In this document: positions 1 through 9,533 of the stretch, piece by piece
How positions within the stretch are numbered: position 1 is the stretch's first letter
Layout: each line of letters begins with the position of its first letter
Origin: [Mycobacterium] nativiensis
GTDB taxonomy: Bacteria > Actinomycetota > Actinomycetes > Mycobacteriales > Mycobacteriaceae
DNA: 15,429 nucleotides
NCBI RefSeq assembly: GCF_020172685.1
Contig: NZ_CP083986.1
Span: 3,726,398 to 3,741,826, forward strand
Reading direction: 5' to 3'
Made by a program: the position numbers and the translations under genes
The notes under the pieces: generated by a model
Database searches by the model: none
The model's input: the letters and a program-made list of their open reading frames with translations, nothing else
What the model was told of the DNA's origin: nothing

Positions 1-98
1 TCGGCATCCTGCACGGCTGCATACGCCACCACAGCACCTACGACGAACACAAAGCCTGGGCACACCGCCAAACCAACCCCGATACCCGGGCCGCTTGA
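1..98 (+). mobile_element. IS110-family transposase, C-terminal end (partial at window edge)
   Basis: The + strand is open from the left edge to TGA at 96-98. It encodes 31 residues that include HGCIRHHSTYDEHKAWAHR. This resembles the extreme C-terminus of mycobacterial IS110/IS1547-type transposases, which often end in a Leu-His-Gly-Cys, Tyr-Asp-Glu and Ala-Trp-Ala-His-Arg signature. Only the tail is visible, so the DEDD and Ser catalytic parts cannot be checked, nor whether the element is intact. IS110 elements usually lack clear terminal inverted repeats, and none was seen after the stop codon. The family call comes from motif memory on a short stretch. Confidence 0.6.
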
Positions 99-188
99 CA
101 ACTTACGACCCTGGGATGTCTAACCGGCCGACTCCTCGGTTGGGTCGGCGAATCATGGAACAGGGCCGCAGGCCCGGACGGCTCGCGG
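99..188. other. Intergenic gap between convergent genes, with two weak hairpins
   Basis: This 90-bp gap separates the transposase stop from the stop of the convergent secreted-protein gene. It contains an inverted repeat GCCGAC/GTCGGC (127-132 and 144-149, 11-nt loop) and a compact GGGCC-gca-GGCCC hairpin (163-175). Neither is followed by a T-run, so they are at best intrinsic-terminator-like structures that could serve both converging transcripts. The right end of the IS element should also lie somewhere here, but I cannot place it. Confidence 0.3.
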
Positions 189-506
189 CTACTTGCCGGG
201 CATGCAGGCGGCGGCGAAGACGTTGAACCACACCACGTGGCAGCCGGCCGGCGGTGTCGCCGGGCCGGCGGGCGCCGAAGCGCCGGCCATCATCGGCGCC
301 GCAGGCACGATGGGCGCGGGTTGCGCGCCGCCACTGGGGCCGGCCGAGGTGGTGACAACAGCACCAGCTCCCGGTGCCGGAGTGGCACCGTCGGCGTCGG
401 GGGCGGCGAATGCCACGCCGGCCGGCGCAATGCCGACCGCCAGCAGTCCGGCGGCGATAACGCCCAAAGGATGCACAATAGAATTGCTCATGTGAATTTT
501 ACTCAT
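189..506 (-). CDS. Small secreted Ala/Pro-rich protein of unknown function
   Basis: This is a 105-residue ORF with a clear Sec-type signal peptide: a hydrophobic stretch around residues 11-34 ending VAFA, with probable cleavage before APDADG. The mature part is a low-complexity Ala/Pro/Gly linker (about 35-88) followed by a short hydrophobic C-terminus with two Cys (89 and 101) that could pair. I do not recognise a family; many small mycobacterial exported proteins look like this. The start ATG at 506 is supported by GGAAGG at 518-523. A second ATG lies five codons in (491) and arises from a 12-bp tandem duplication of the start region. The upstream DNA (507-620) is unusually AT-rich, as expected for a promoter. 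It is convergent with the transposase remnant. The reading frame looks real; the function is unknown. Confidence 0.65.
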   Translation of the reverse strand: MSKIHMSNSIVHPLGVIAAGLLAVGIAPAGVAFAAPDADGATPAPGAGAVVTTSAGPSGGAQPAPIVPAAPMMAGASAPAGPATPPAGCHVVWFNVFAAACMPGK

Positions 507-513
507 GTGAATT
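487..513. repeat. Tandem 12-bp duplication over a start codon
   Basis: CTCATGTGAATT occurs at 487-498 and again at 502-513, a 15-bp period. Read on the minus strand, each copy carries AATTCACATGAG, so the duplication gives two in-frame ATG codons five codons apart at the head of the small secreted-protein gene. Only the outer ATG is within ribosome-binding distance of GGAAGG (518-523). Confidence 0.85.
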
Positions 514-740
514 CAAGCCTTCCAAAAATAAATATTATCGCGTCCGTTAATCTACATTTCTTGAACGCGATGGAATTAATCGTATATCGGCATACGAGTG
601 AATTCAACGCGACAGCGCGTGACGTTCGACCAGGAATTCAATAGCTGTGACGGCCGTCTCGATCTTCGGAGGCAGACTCACTACGGTGCGCCCACCTGGT
701 GACCGGCAAAGCCCTCGCCAGGCGGCGCGGGCCACCGCAA
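507..740. other. AT-rich promoter-like intergenic region, no gene seen
   Basis: No credible gene on either strand. The part nearest the secreted-protein gene (about 515-600) is much richer in A and T than the rest of the window and on the minus strand includes GATAATAT (531-538 region), a possible -10 for that gene. The remainder (about 620-740) is ordinary GC-rich DNA downstream of the DUF732 relic. Short ORFs here are antisense shadows without recognisable content. Confidence 0.4.
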
Positions 741-963
741 CTACGGCATGTACTGGGGGCAGTACGCCCGGTAGGCGATATCCATGAACGTATTGGCGCG
801 CGCATTCGACAGATTGTCATTATGCTTCATCAATACCGACAGGATCTCGTCGCCGACCTTTCCGCTGTCGGCCAGATCGCACAGCGTGCGGCCGGCCGTG
901 ACGGCCTGATCGGGTTGCCTGTATTAGAGCCCGCACCGCCAGGGCGTTGAGGAAGGTCTCGAC
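741..963 (-). pseudogene. DUF732-type secreted protein, frameshifted and 5'-truncated
   Basis: On the minus strand, codons ending at the TAG at 741-743 read DQAVTAGRTLCDLADSGKVG and continue to CPQYMP. This is the conserved second half of the mycobacterial DUF732 domain, with its two Cys. The expected preceding segment, ETFLNALAVRAL, lies just upstream (about 927-963) but in another frame: the DQAV frame is closed by a TAA directly upstream, and one extra base near the CCC run at about 911-913 would explain the shift. The signal peptide and the N-terminal third of the domain are absent. At about 963 the sequence passes into an opposite-strand relic of a regulator gene. Intact DUF732 proteins are small exported proteins of unknown role. 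Sequencing error could explain the frameshift but not the missing 5' end. Confidence 0.7.
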
Positions 964-965
964 TG

Positions 966-1112
966 GCGATGCTGCGCCGCTGGCCGGATACCCCCAAGGG
1001 GCGTGACGACCGGGACGGCTGGGAGCTGCTGCACCAGAACAGCCACAACCCCCCGGTGCTGCGCGCCGGCGCGGCCGGGCATCTGGCCGGCATCGATTTC
1101 GCACGCGGCTGA
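966..1112 (+). pseudogene. C-terminal stub of a second GAF/SARP-like regulator
   Basis: The + frame ending at TGA 1110-1112 reads AMLRRWPDTPKGRDDRDGWE, LLHQN and then AAGHLAGIDFARG. It aligns residue for residue with the last ~48 residues of the regulator encoded at 3663-4973 (AAMRQWLDLPEGRDDREGWQ...GHLAGLDSELA). Upstream the frame meets a TGA at 948-950 and the similarity stops, so only the tail survives, abutting the DUF732 relic. The stub ends 96 bp before the acs start and points the same way. An ancestral arrangement regulator-acs, with a paralogue still present beyond acs, is the simplest reading. It has no start codon, no GAF or DNA-binding part, and is presumably non-functional. Confidence 0.75.
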
Positions 1113-1134
1113 CTTCCCTGGGATCGACTGGCGC

Positions 1135-1168
1135 TGCAACGGTGCTGCAACGTGGTGATTCGTATCTT
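1135..1168 (+). promoter_or_regulatory. acs promoter: TGCAAC direct repeat plus -10 element
   Basis: TGCAAC occurs at 1135-1140 and 1146-1151 (start-to-start 11 bp, spacer GGTGC). After 11 further bases comes TATCTT (1163-1168), a good -10-like hexamer, then 40 nt to the GTG at 1209. The same module, TGCAACGGTG[A/C]TGCAAC-N11-TAYCTTG, stands upstream of the aldehyde dehydrogenase operon. The repeats occupy the -35 region, where no good -35 hexamer is seen, which fits an activator-dependent promoter. A perfect inverted repeat GTGGCG-AC-CGCCAC (1171-1184) lies over the predicted transcription start and could be a second operator. The regulator assignment is inference. Confidence 0.65.
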
Positions 1169-1208
1169 GGGTGGCGACCGCCACACCATGCAGGTAGGGA
1201 GCAGCACC

Positions 1209-3119
<1,911 letters not shown>

Positions 3120-3130
3120 CCACACGCGGT

Positions 3131-3255
3131 CAGCTGCAGGATTATCTGGATCGGGCGATACAGTCCGGCCCCACAGGCGGCACACCCCACACGTGCTCGA
3201 CGAGGCGCTGTCCTGGCACACCCGTTACCTGGCGACCGGCACGATGCTGGCCTGA
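3131..3255 (+). pseudogene. Possible coding relic in the acs 3' intergenic gap
   Basis: Between acs and the convergent coiled-coil gene the + strand shows two protein-like pieces in different frames: QLQDYLDRAIQSGP (from 3131) and VLDEALSWHTRYLATGTMLA ending at TGA 3253-3255. Joined by one frame change they would make a continuous C-terminus of some protein. I do not recognise the family, and no start or ribosome site is visible. It may be chance in high-GC DNA. No terminator hairpin was identified in this gap. Confidence 0.2.
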
Positions 3256-3261
3256 GACCGG

Positions 3262-3573
3262 CTATCGACCGCGGAGCAGCTCCAGCACCTCGCTGAGCTG
3301 GCCGCCGACCGTTTGGATCTGACCACCGAGCTTGGTATCAAGTGCATCGATCCGACCGTTGAGCGTGGTATCCAGCGCATCGATCCGACCGTTGAGCGTG
3401 GTATCCAGCGCATCGATCCGACCGTTGAGCGTGGTATCCAGCGCATCGATCCGACCGTTGAGCTTGGTATCAAGTGCGTCAACCTTCCGGTCGACGCCTT
3501 CGACCAGCTCGTAAAGCGCGTCAATATCGGCACGCTGCTGGCGCGCCTGGCGTTCGGTCTCGCGCTGTGTCAT
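3262..3573 (-). CDS. Small coiled-coil protein with 11-residue repeats
   Basis: The protein has 103 residues starting MTQRETERQARQQRADIDAL. The middle (about 27-85) is built of 11-residue units of the form LNGRIDALDTT, a hendecad-like pattern with hydrophobic Ile/Leu/Leu positions, and the C-terminus GGQLSEVLELLRGR is also helical. It should form a parallel coiled coil or oligomer; no membrane segment, signal peptide or enzymatic motif is seen. The start at 3573 is chosen because residues upstream in the longer frame are Arg/Gly-rich and look non-coding; no strong ribosome site precedes it, only GGGG adjacent to the ATG. The gene lies 89 bp after the regulator and could be the last gene of the aldehyde dehydrogenase operon. 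Function unknown. Repeat number may vary between strains. Confidence 0.65.
   Translation of the reverse strand: MTQRETERQARQQRADIDALYELVEGVDRKVDALDTKLNGRIDALDTTLNGRIDALDTTLNGRIDALDTTLNGRIDALDTKLGGQIQTVGGQLSEVLELLRGR
3322..3486. repeat. Five tandem 33-bp units (three identical)
   Basis: The units are 3322-3354, 3355-3387, 3388-3420, 3421-3453 and 3454-3486. Units 2-4 are identical base for base (each begins ACCGTTGAGCGTGGTATCC). Units 1 and 5 carry shared variants (CTTGGTATCAAGTGC instead of CGTGGTATCCAGCGC) and so look like older edge copies. The 33-bp period equals 11 codons of the coiled-coil gene on the minus strand, so gain or loss of a unit keeps the frame. Confidence 0.95.
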
Positions 3574-3662
3574 CCCCGAAAGCTTAGGAGCTCTCCGGCG
3601 CCGGCGTATTCCAAATTCCACAGCCCTTGACCCGCGCAGTGATCCGCTACGACGCCGCTGAT

Positions 3663-4973
3663 TCAGGCCAGCTCGGAGTCCAGCCCGGCCAGATGACCGC
3701 GGGCCCGCGCGCAGACCGCCGTATCGCCGTTGGCGGTGTCGTGCAGCAACTGCCACCCTTCACGGTCGTCCCGGCCCTCGGGAAGATCCAGCCACTGCCG
3801 CATCGCGGCCGTATTGCCCGACGCCAGCACCGCGCCACGCATGCTGGTGCTCAGTTCGGTGCGCAGCCGTCCGATGCCGGGCGACAGCGACCGGGGCAGC
3901 AGCGGTCCCTGGTACTGCCCCATCGCGGTCCGGACATCGGCCGCATCCAGGGCGGTCAGTACATCGCCGATATCGCTGCTGATCGGTTTGAGCAGCCGGT
4001 AGGGCCGGGAGTCGATGAAGTCGGCGCCGATGGCCTTGCGCAGTCGCGACATCTCGGCGCGAATCGTGACCGGGTCGAGGTCGGTTTCGTCGAGCAGTAT
4101 CGCCAGATGGTCGGCGGTCAATCCCTCGGGGTGACGGCTGAGCAACGCCAAGATCTCGGCGTGCCGACCGCTCAGGGTCGTCACCCGAGCGTGCCCACCG
4201 GCGTCGGTCACCACCCAGCGGGACGGCCCGGTGCCCAGCACCGTCAGGCGGGCGCTCACCGCCGGGTTGGTCCCCACACCGGCCAGCCGCAGCAGCGCCA
4301 ACTGATTCTCCACCGCGACCGCCGTCGCGCGCAGCAAGGCCAGAGCGGTCGGGGTGACCACCCGGCCACTACCGGTCAGGTCGATAGCGCCGATCACCGC
4401 ACCGGTGGCACGGTCATGGACGGGCACCGCCGTACAGTTCCAGGGCTGCACCGCGCGGGAGAAATGTTCCGCCCCGCGGATATGCACCGGGCGATCCAGC
4501 GCCAGCGCGGTCCCGGGCGCGTTGGTTCCCACCCGACTTTCGCTCCAGTCGGCGCCCGGCACGAAGTTCATCGCTTCGACGCGTCGGCACACCCGACGAT
4601 CACCTTCCACCCACAGCAGCGTGCCGTCGTCGCCGACTACGGCCACCACCACCCCGGAAGACGCCGCATCATCGGTCAACAGCTGCCGAATCACCGGCAT
4701 CGCCGCCGCCAGCGGATGCCCGTCACGCACCGCGGCCAGTTCATCGGAGATCACCTGCTGCTGCGGCCCGTCGGGGTCCACCCCTTCGGCCAGGCTGCGC
4801 TGCCAGCTCTGCGCAATCACCGGCGACAGCGGCGTCGTACCCAGGTATGCGGCGTCGATCCCCCCGGCGACGAACCGTTCGTGGATGTCGCGCAACGTCG
4901 ACCTCAGGTTCCGCTCGTCGGTGATTCCCTCGATCGGCATTGCATCACGCTCCAACTCGCGCAACGGCCCCAT
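3663..4973 (-). CDS. GAF-domain transcriptional regulator with SARP-like C-terminus
   Basis: This 436-residue protein has three parts. The N-terminal region, with SPVIAQSWQRSLAEGVDP (about 50-68) and a GAF-like segment (about 100-225), resembles the AcoR-type sensor that binds small metabolites. A winged-helix-like segment follows (about 267-330: LSGRHAEILALL...LTADHLAILL...IRAEMSRLRKAIG...DSRPYRL). The C-terminal helical region (about 336-436), with AMGQYQGPLLPRSLSPGIGR and LRTEL, resembles the BTAD of SARP/AfsR activators. No sigma-54 AAA+ domain is present, so it is not a true AcoR. The start ATG at 4973 has GGGAG 6 nt upstream; a TTG at 5003 extends the frame without support. It sits 50 bp after the alcohol dehydrogenase, so it is probably co-transcribed and autoregulated through the TGCAAC repeat. 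Its ligand (aldehyde, alcohol or acetate-related) is unknown. Confidence 0.8.
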   Translation of the reverse strand: MGPLRELERDAMPIEGITDERNLRSTLRDIHERFVAGGIDAAYLGTTPLSPVIAQSWQRSLAEGVDPDGPQQQVISDELAAVRDGHPLAAAMPVIRQLLTDDAASSGVVVAVVGDDGTLLWVEGDRRVCRRVEAMNFVPGADWSESRVGTNAPGTALALDRPVHIRGAEHFSRAVQPWNCTAVPVHDRATGAVIGAIDLTGSGRVVTPTALALLRATAVAVENQLALLRLAGVGTNPAVSARLTVLGTGPSRWVVTDAGGHARVTTLSGRHAEILALLSRHPEGLTADHLAILLDETDLDPVTIRAEMSRLRKAIGADFIDSRPYRLLKPISSDIGDVLTALDAADVRTAMGQYQGPLLPRSLSPGIGRLRTELSTSMRGAVLASGNTAAMRQWLDLPEGRDDREGWQLLHDTANGDTAVCARARGHLAGLDSELA

Positions 4974-5023
4974 ACGGTGCTCCCAGGGTAGTCCGATCGC
5001 CAACCGGGCGTAACAACCTTCCG

Positions 5024-6088
5024 CTACCGGTAATCGATCACCATCCGGCCGTCGATCTGTCCGCGTTCCATCCGGTGGAAGATGTCGTTGATGTCCTCCA
5101 GCTTGGCGGTGGTCACGATGGGCTTGATCAGACCGCGGGCGTAGAAGTCGAGCGCCTCGGCCAGGTCCTGCCGGCTACCGACCATCGAGCCCCGGATGGT
5201 CAATTCGTTGACCGCGATGTCGAAGATCGTCGCCGGGAAGTCCCCGGGCGGCAGGCCTAGGAAGACGATGGTGCCACCGCGGCGGGCCATCCCGATCGCC
5301 TGCGCGAACGCCTGGGGGTGCACCGCGGTGACCAGCACACCATGCGTTCCGCCGGTGAGCTTGCGGGCTTCGGCGGCCACGTCGACAGTGCGCGCGTTCA
5401 GGGTGATCTCGGCGCCCAGCCGAGCGGTCAGCGCCAGCTTCGGGTCGTCGACGTCGACGGCCAGCACCCGCATCCCCATCGCCCGGGCGTATTGCACCGC
5501 GACGTGGCCGAGCCCACCGATGCCGGAGATCGCCACCCATTGGCCGGGCCGGGTCTCGGTTCGCTTCAGGCCCTTGTAGACGGTGACACCGGCGCACAGA
5601 ATCGGTGCGACTTCCACCGGGTCGGCGCCGTCCGGGATTCGGGCCGCATAGTCTGCGTTGACCAACATGTAGCTACCGAAGCTGCCGTTGACCGCGTACC
5701 CGCCGTTCTGCTGCTTCTCGCACATGGTTTCCCGGCCGGTGTGGCAGTATTCGCAACGTCCGCACGCCGACCACAGCCAGGCGTTGCCGACCTTGTCGCC
5801 CACCTCGAGATCGTCGACACCCGGACCGAGTGCGACCACAGTGCCGTATCCCTCATGGCCCGGAACAAACGGCGGCTGCGGCTTGACCGGCCAGTCACCT
5901 TGTGCGGCATGCAGGTCGGTGTGGCATACGCCGGAGGTCTCGAGCTTCACGAGAGCTTCCCGGTAACCGGGGGTGGGCAACGGCAATTCGGAAACCTGCA
6001 GCGGCGCACCGAATTCGGTGACAATCGCGGCCTGCATGGTTGCGATGGGCGGCGCGGCTGTGCGGGCGGTTTGGGAGGCGCTGGTCAT
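5024..6088 (-). CDS. Zinc-dependent alcohol dehydrogenase (AdhP type)
   Basis: Medium-chain NAD(P)-dependent alcohol dehydrogenase, 354 residues, oxidising primary alcohols to aldehydes. The catalytic zinc ligands are Cys55 (SGVCHTDLH), His78 with Glu79 (PGHEGYG) and Cys165 (PILCAGVTVYKGLK). The structural zinc set is Cys109, 112, 115 and 123. The Rossmann turn is GIGGLG (189-194), followed by an acidic VDVDD segment that favours NAD. The first 17 residues are a short non-conserved extension before the usual M-x-AA-I-V start; the ATG at 6088 is kept because AGGA lies just upstream and the inner ATG (6037) has no ribosome site. It lies 47 bp downstream of the aldehyde dehydrogenase, in one operon with it. 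The pairing suggests ethanol or another short alcohol as substrate, which the sequence alone cannot fix. Confidence 0.9.
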   Translation of the reverse strand: MTSASQTARTAAPPIATMQAAIVTEFGAPLQVSELPLPTPGYREALVKLETSGVCHTDLHAAQGDWPVKPQPPFVPGHEGYGTVVALGPGVDDLEVGDKVGNAWLWSACGRCEYCHTGRETMCEKQQNGGYAVNGSFGSYMLVNADYAARIPDGADPVEVAPILCAGVTVYKGLKRTETRPGQWVAISGIGGLGHVAVQYARAMGMRVLAVDVDDPKLALTARLGAEITLNARTVDVAAEARKLTGGTHGVLVTAVHPQAFAQAIGMARRGGTIVFLGLPPGDFPATIFDIAVNELTIRGSMVGSRQDLAEALDFYARGLIKPIVTTAKLEDINDIFHRMERGQIDGRMVIDYR

Positions 6089-6135
6089 CGTTCGTTCCTA
6101 TCTTCGAGGGTGGATTCCTTCAACTGGGTTGCGGC

Positions 6136-7659
<1,524 letters not shown>

Positions 7660-7680
7660 AATTCCTCCTCATGTGCGAAC

Positions 7681-7696
7681 TGTGGCTGCGATCACA
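7681..7696 (-). promoter_or_regulatory. CRP-like site over the aldehyde dehydrogenase transcription start
   Basis: On the minus strand TGTGATCGCAGCCACA matches the CRP-type consensus TGTGA-N6-TCACA at nine of ten defined positions. It starts three bases after the predicted -10, so it overlaps the expected transcription start. A CRP-family protein bound there would more likely block than help. The acs promoter has the weaker GGTGGCGACCGCCACA in nearly the same place (1170-1185). Confidence 0.4.
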
Positions 7697-7699
7697 CAC

Positions 7700-7733
7700 A
7701 AGGTAGGGCTGGCCGGGTTGCATCACCGTTGCA
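7700..7733 (-). promoter_or_regulatory. Promoter of the aldehyde dehydrogenase operon: TGCAAC direct repeat plus -10
   Basis: Read on the minus strand: TGCAAC (7733-7728), GGTGA, TGCAAC (7722-7717), 11 nt, TACCTT (7705-7700), then 40 nt to the ATG at 7659. Sixteen of the 17 repeat bases equal those upstream of acs, and both distances (11 and 40 nt) are identical there. A period of 11 bp puts both TGCAAC boxes on about the same face of the helix. The position replaces the -35 element, as in SARP-activated promoters. I infer it is bound by the GAF/SARP-like regulator of this operon. Confidence 0.65.
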
Positions 7734-7799
7734 ACGACTCAGACGCGGTTTGGCGCACCGGCTCCTGCACCGCCGAACAACTGCAGGGCCGCGGTGGGC

Positions 7800-8927
7800 T
7801 CAGCCGATCCGATCGATCGCGGCGCTCAACCGCGCCACCGTTCCCTCGACATCGGCCAGCTTGTCCAGGCCGAACAAGCCCACCCGGAAGGTGCTGAACG
7901 TCGCCGGTTCGTCGCATTGCAGCGGCACTCCCGCCGCGGTCTGAAGCCCCTGGGCCAGAAATTTTTTCCCGGTACGGATCTCGGGGTCGGTGGTGTAGCT
8001 GACCACCACGCCGGGCGCTTCGAATCCCGGCGCGGCCACGCTGGGGAAGCCGCGTTCGGCCAGCAGCGCACGCACCTTGCGCCCCAGGGCGAACTGTTGC
8101 TCGCGCACCGCGCCGAAGCCGCGCGCGCGGGTCTCGGCCATGGCGTCGCGCAGGCCTCTGATGACCCCGGTCGGCATGGTCGCGTGATAGGCGTGGCCAC
8201 CGTTCTCGTAGGCCACCATGATGTCGCGCCATTTCTTCAGATCCAGCGCGAAGCTGGTGCTCTGGGTGCGCTCCATGACCTCCGCCGCCCGGCTGGACAG
8301 GCAGACCGCGGCGCAGCCCGGGTCGGCACTCCAGCCCTTCTGCGGCGCGGTCACCAATACGTCGACGCCGAGCGCTGCCATATCGACCCAGACGACGCCC
8401 GAGGCGATGCAGTCCAGGACCAGCAGGCCGCCCACCGCCGCTGTCGCCGCGCCGAGGCGCGCCAAGTAGTCGTCGGGCAGGAGGATTCCGCTGGCGGTCT
8501 CCACGTGCGGGACGAACACCACCGCCGGCCGGGTCCGCGCGATCGCCTCCTCGACCTCGTCGATGGGCGCGGGCGCGAAGGGCGCCTGGTCGCCGTCGCC
8601 GGTCGGGCGCGCCTTGAGCACGGTGATGCGGTCGGTGATGCGGCCGGTCTGAAGGATCTGACTCCACCGGTAGCTGAAGAACCCGTTGCGGACGACGAGT
8701 ACCTCGGCGTCGTTGGCGAACTGGCGCGCCACCGCCTCCATCCCGCAGGTTCCGTTGCCGGGCACCACGATTGCCACGTCGGCGTGGTACACCTCGCGCA
8801 GCATGGCCGAGACGTCGTTCATGACGTCCTGGAAGCGCGCGGACATGTGGTTGAGCGCCCGGTCGGTGTAGACGACGGAGTACTCCAGAAGGCCGTCTGG
8901 GTCTACTTCGGGCAGAAGTCCTGGCAT
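7800..8927 (-). CDS. Class V PLP-dependent aminotransferase (alanine-glyoxylate/serine-pyruvate type)
   Basis: This 375-residue fold-type I PLP enzyme has a GNGTCGMEA N-terminal substrate/PLP-phosphate segment (57-65), Asp172 in LLVLDCIASG for the pyridine nitrogen, and the Schiff-base Lys197 in TAPQKGWS. It is closest in layout to alanine-glyoxylate, serine-pyruvate or pyridoxamine-pyruvate aminotransferases; SufS/IscS-type desulfurases are excluded because the C-terminal catalytic Cys loop is not seen. The ATG at 8927 is preceded by AGGAGAGG. It follows the TIGR03083-type gene by 29 bp and is probably in the fadE25 operon. A role in glyoxylate/glycine exchange next to C2 metabolism would make sense but is inference. 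The 140 bp after its stop hold the next operon's promoter. Confidence 0.82.
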   Translation of the reverse strand: MPGLLPEVDPDGLLEYSVVYTDRALNHMSARFQDVMNDVSAMLREVYHADVAIVVPGNGTCGMEAVARQFANDAEVLVVRNGFFSYRWSQILQTGRITDRITVLKARPTGDGDQAPFAPAPIDEVEEAIARTRPAVVFVPHVETASGILLPDDYLARLGAATAAVGGLLVLDCIASGVVWVDMAALGVDVLVTAPQKGWSADPGCAAVCLSSRAAEVMERTQSTSFALDLKKWRDIMVAYENGGHAYHATMPTGVIRGLRDAMAETRARGFGAVREQQFALGRKVRALLAERGFPSVAAPGFEAPGVVVSYTTDPEIRTGKKFLAQGLQTAAGVPLQCDEPATFSTFRVGLFGLDKLADVEGTVARLSAAIDRIG

Positions 8928-8956
8928 GAAGCCTCTCCTAGGTGTGCGCGAACAGT

Positions 8957-9523
8957 TCAGCCGATCTGGACATCAGATACGTTCCGGCCACCCAACCACA
9001 ATCCCAACGCTTCGGCGGTGCCGCGGACGACGATGCCGCGGCCACGGGGCCGGCCGATCCCGTTGGTGGGCTCCACTCGGTAGCGGAACAAGGTCGGCTG
9101 CAGCTTCTGCGCGGTCAGGCTCACTCCCTCGGCGAGGATCGCGGCCTCTTCCGCCGGAGGGATCTCCCGGGTACGTCCCAGCCCGCGCAGCACGTCCTGG
9201 TGATGCATCGCCAGATCGCCCAGCAACAGCCCGGCGACCGCGCGATCGGGCACCTGCGCCCAGCGCCGGCCGGCGGCAACAAGCTCGGCCCGGCCGCGTT
9301 GACGCCCCTGGGCCACCACCTCGGCGTTGATCTTGTGCAGCCGCCACGGAGCCCGCAGATACCGGCCGATCTCGCTGGTGCCGATCAGATGCGCCAGCAC
9401 GTCACGCGGTGACCAGGCCGTACACAGGGTGGTGCCGTGATCGAACTCCGCGTCGGTCAACCCGTCGACAGTGTCGACGAACGCATGCCGCGCCGCGCGG
9501 ACGATGTCGATCCGGGATGTCAT
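8957..9523 (-). CDS. TIGR03083-type (mycothiol-dependent maleylpyruvate isomerase/DinB-like) protein
   Basis: The protein has 188 residues. The N-terminal four-helix part has TLCTAWSPRDVLAHLIGTSE with His45 and Glu51, and a later LLLGDLAMHHQDVLRGLG with His107, His108 and Asp110. That is the W-x3-DVLAHL ... H-x2-D metal-binding pattern of the DinB/mycothiol-dependent isomerase superfamily common in actinobacteria. Many members have no known substrate; some open or isomerise ring-cleavage products or detoxify via mycothiol. The gene starts 10 bp after the fadE25 stop, so translation may be coupled; its own ribosome site is weak (GGG about 6 nt upstream of the ATG). The family call is good, the reaction is unknown. 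Confidence 0.78.
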   Translation of the reverse strand: MTSRIDIVRAARHAFVDTVDGLTDAEFDHGTTLCTAWSPRDVLAHLIGTSEIGRYLRAPWRLHKINAEVVAQGRQRGRAELVAAGRRWAQVPDRAVAGLLLGDLAMHHQDVLRGLGRTREIPPAEEAAILAEGVSLTAQKLQPTLFRYRVEPTNGIGRPRGRGIVVRGTAEALGLWLGGRNVSDVQIG

Positions 9524-9533
9524 CGGTGCCCGG

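Noticed and set aside
127..175. Intrinsic terminators after the transposase end
   Set aside because: Short stems with no T-run; noted as weak hairpins only.
3322..3486. CRISPR array
   Set aside because: The 33-bp units are contiguous with no spacers and are in frame with a coiled-coil gene.
3574..3756. N-terminal extension of the coiled-coil protein to 3756
   Set aside because: The extra 61 residues are Arg/Gly-rich, overlap the 3' end of the regulator gene, and have no ribosome site.
3627..4991. 454-codon + strand open frame opposite the regulator
   Set aside because: Arg/Gln/Gly/His-rich shadow; the minus strand encodes a coherent multi-domain regulator with a ribosome site.
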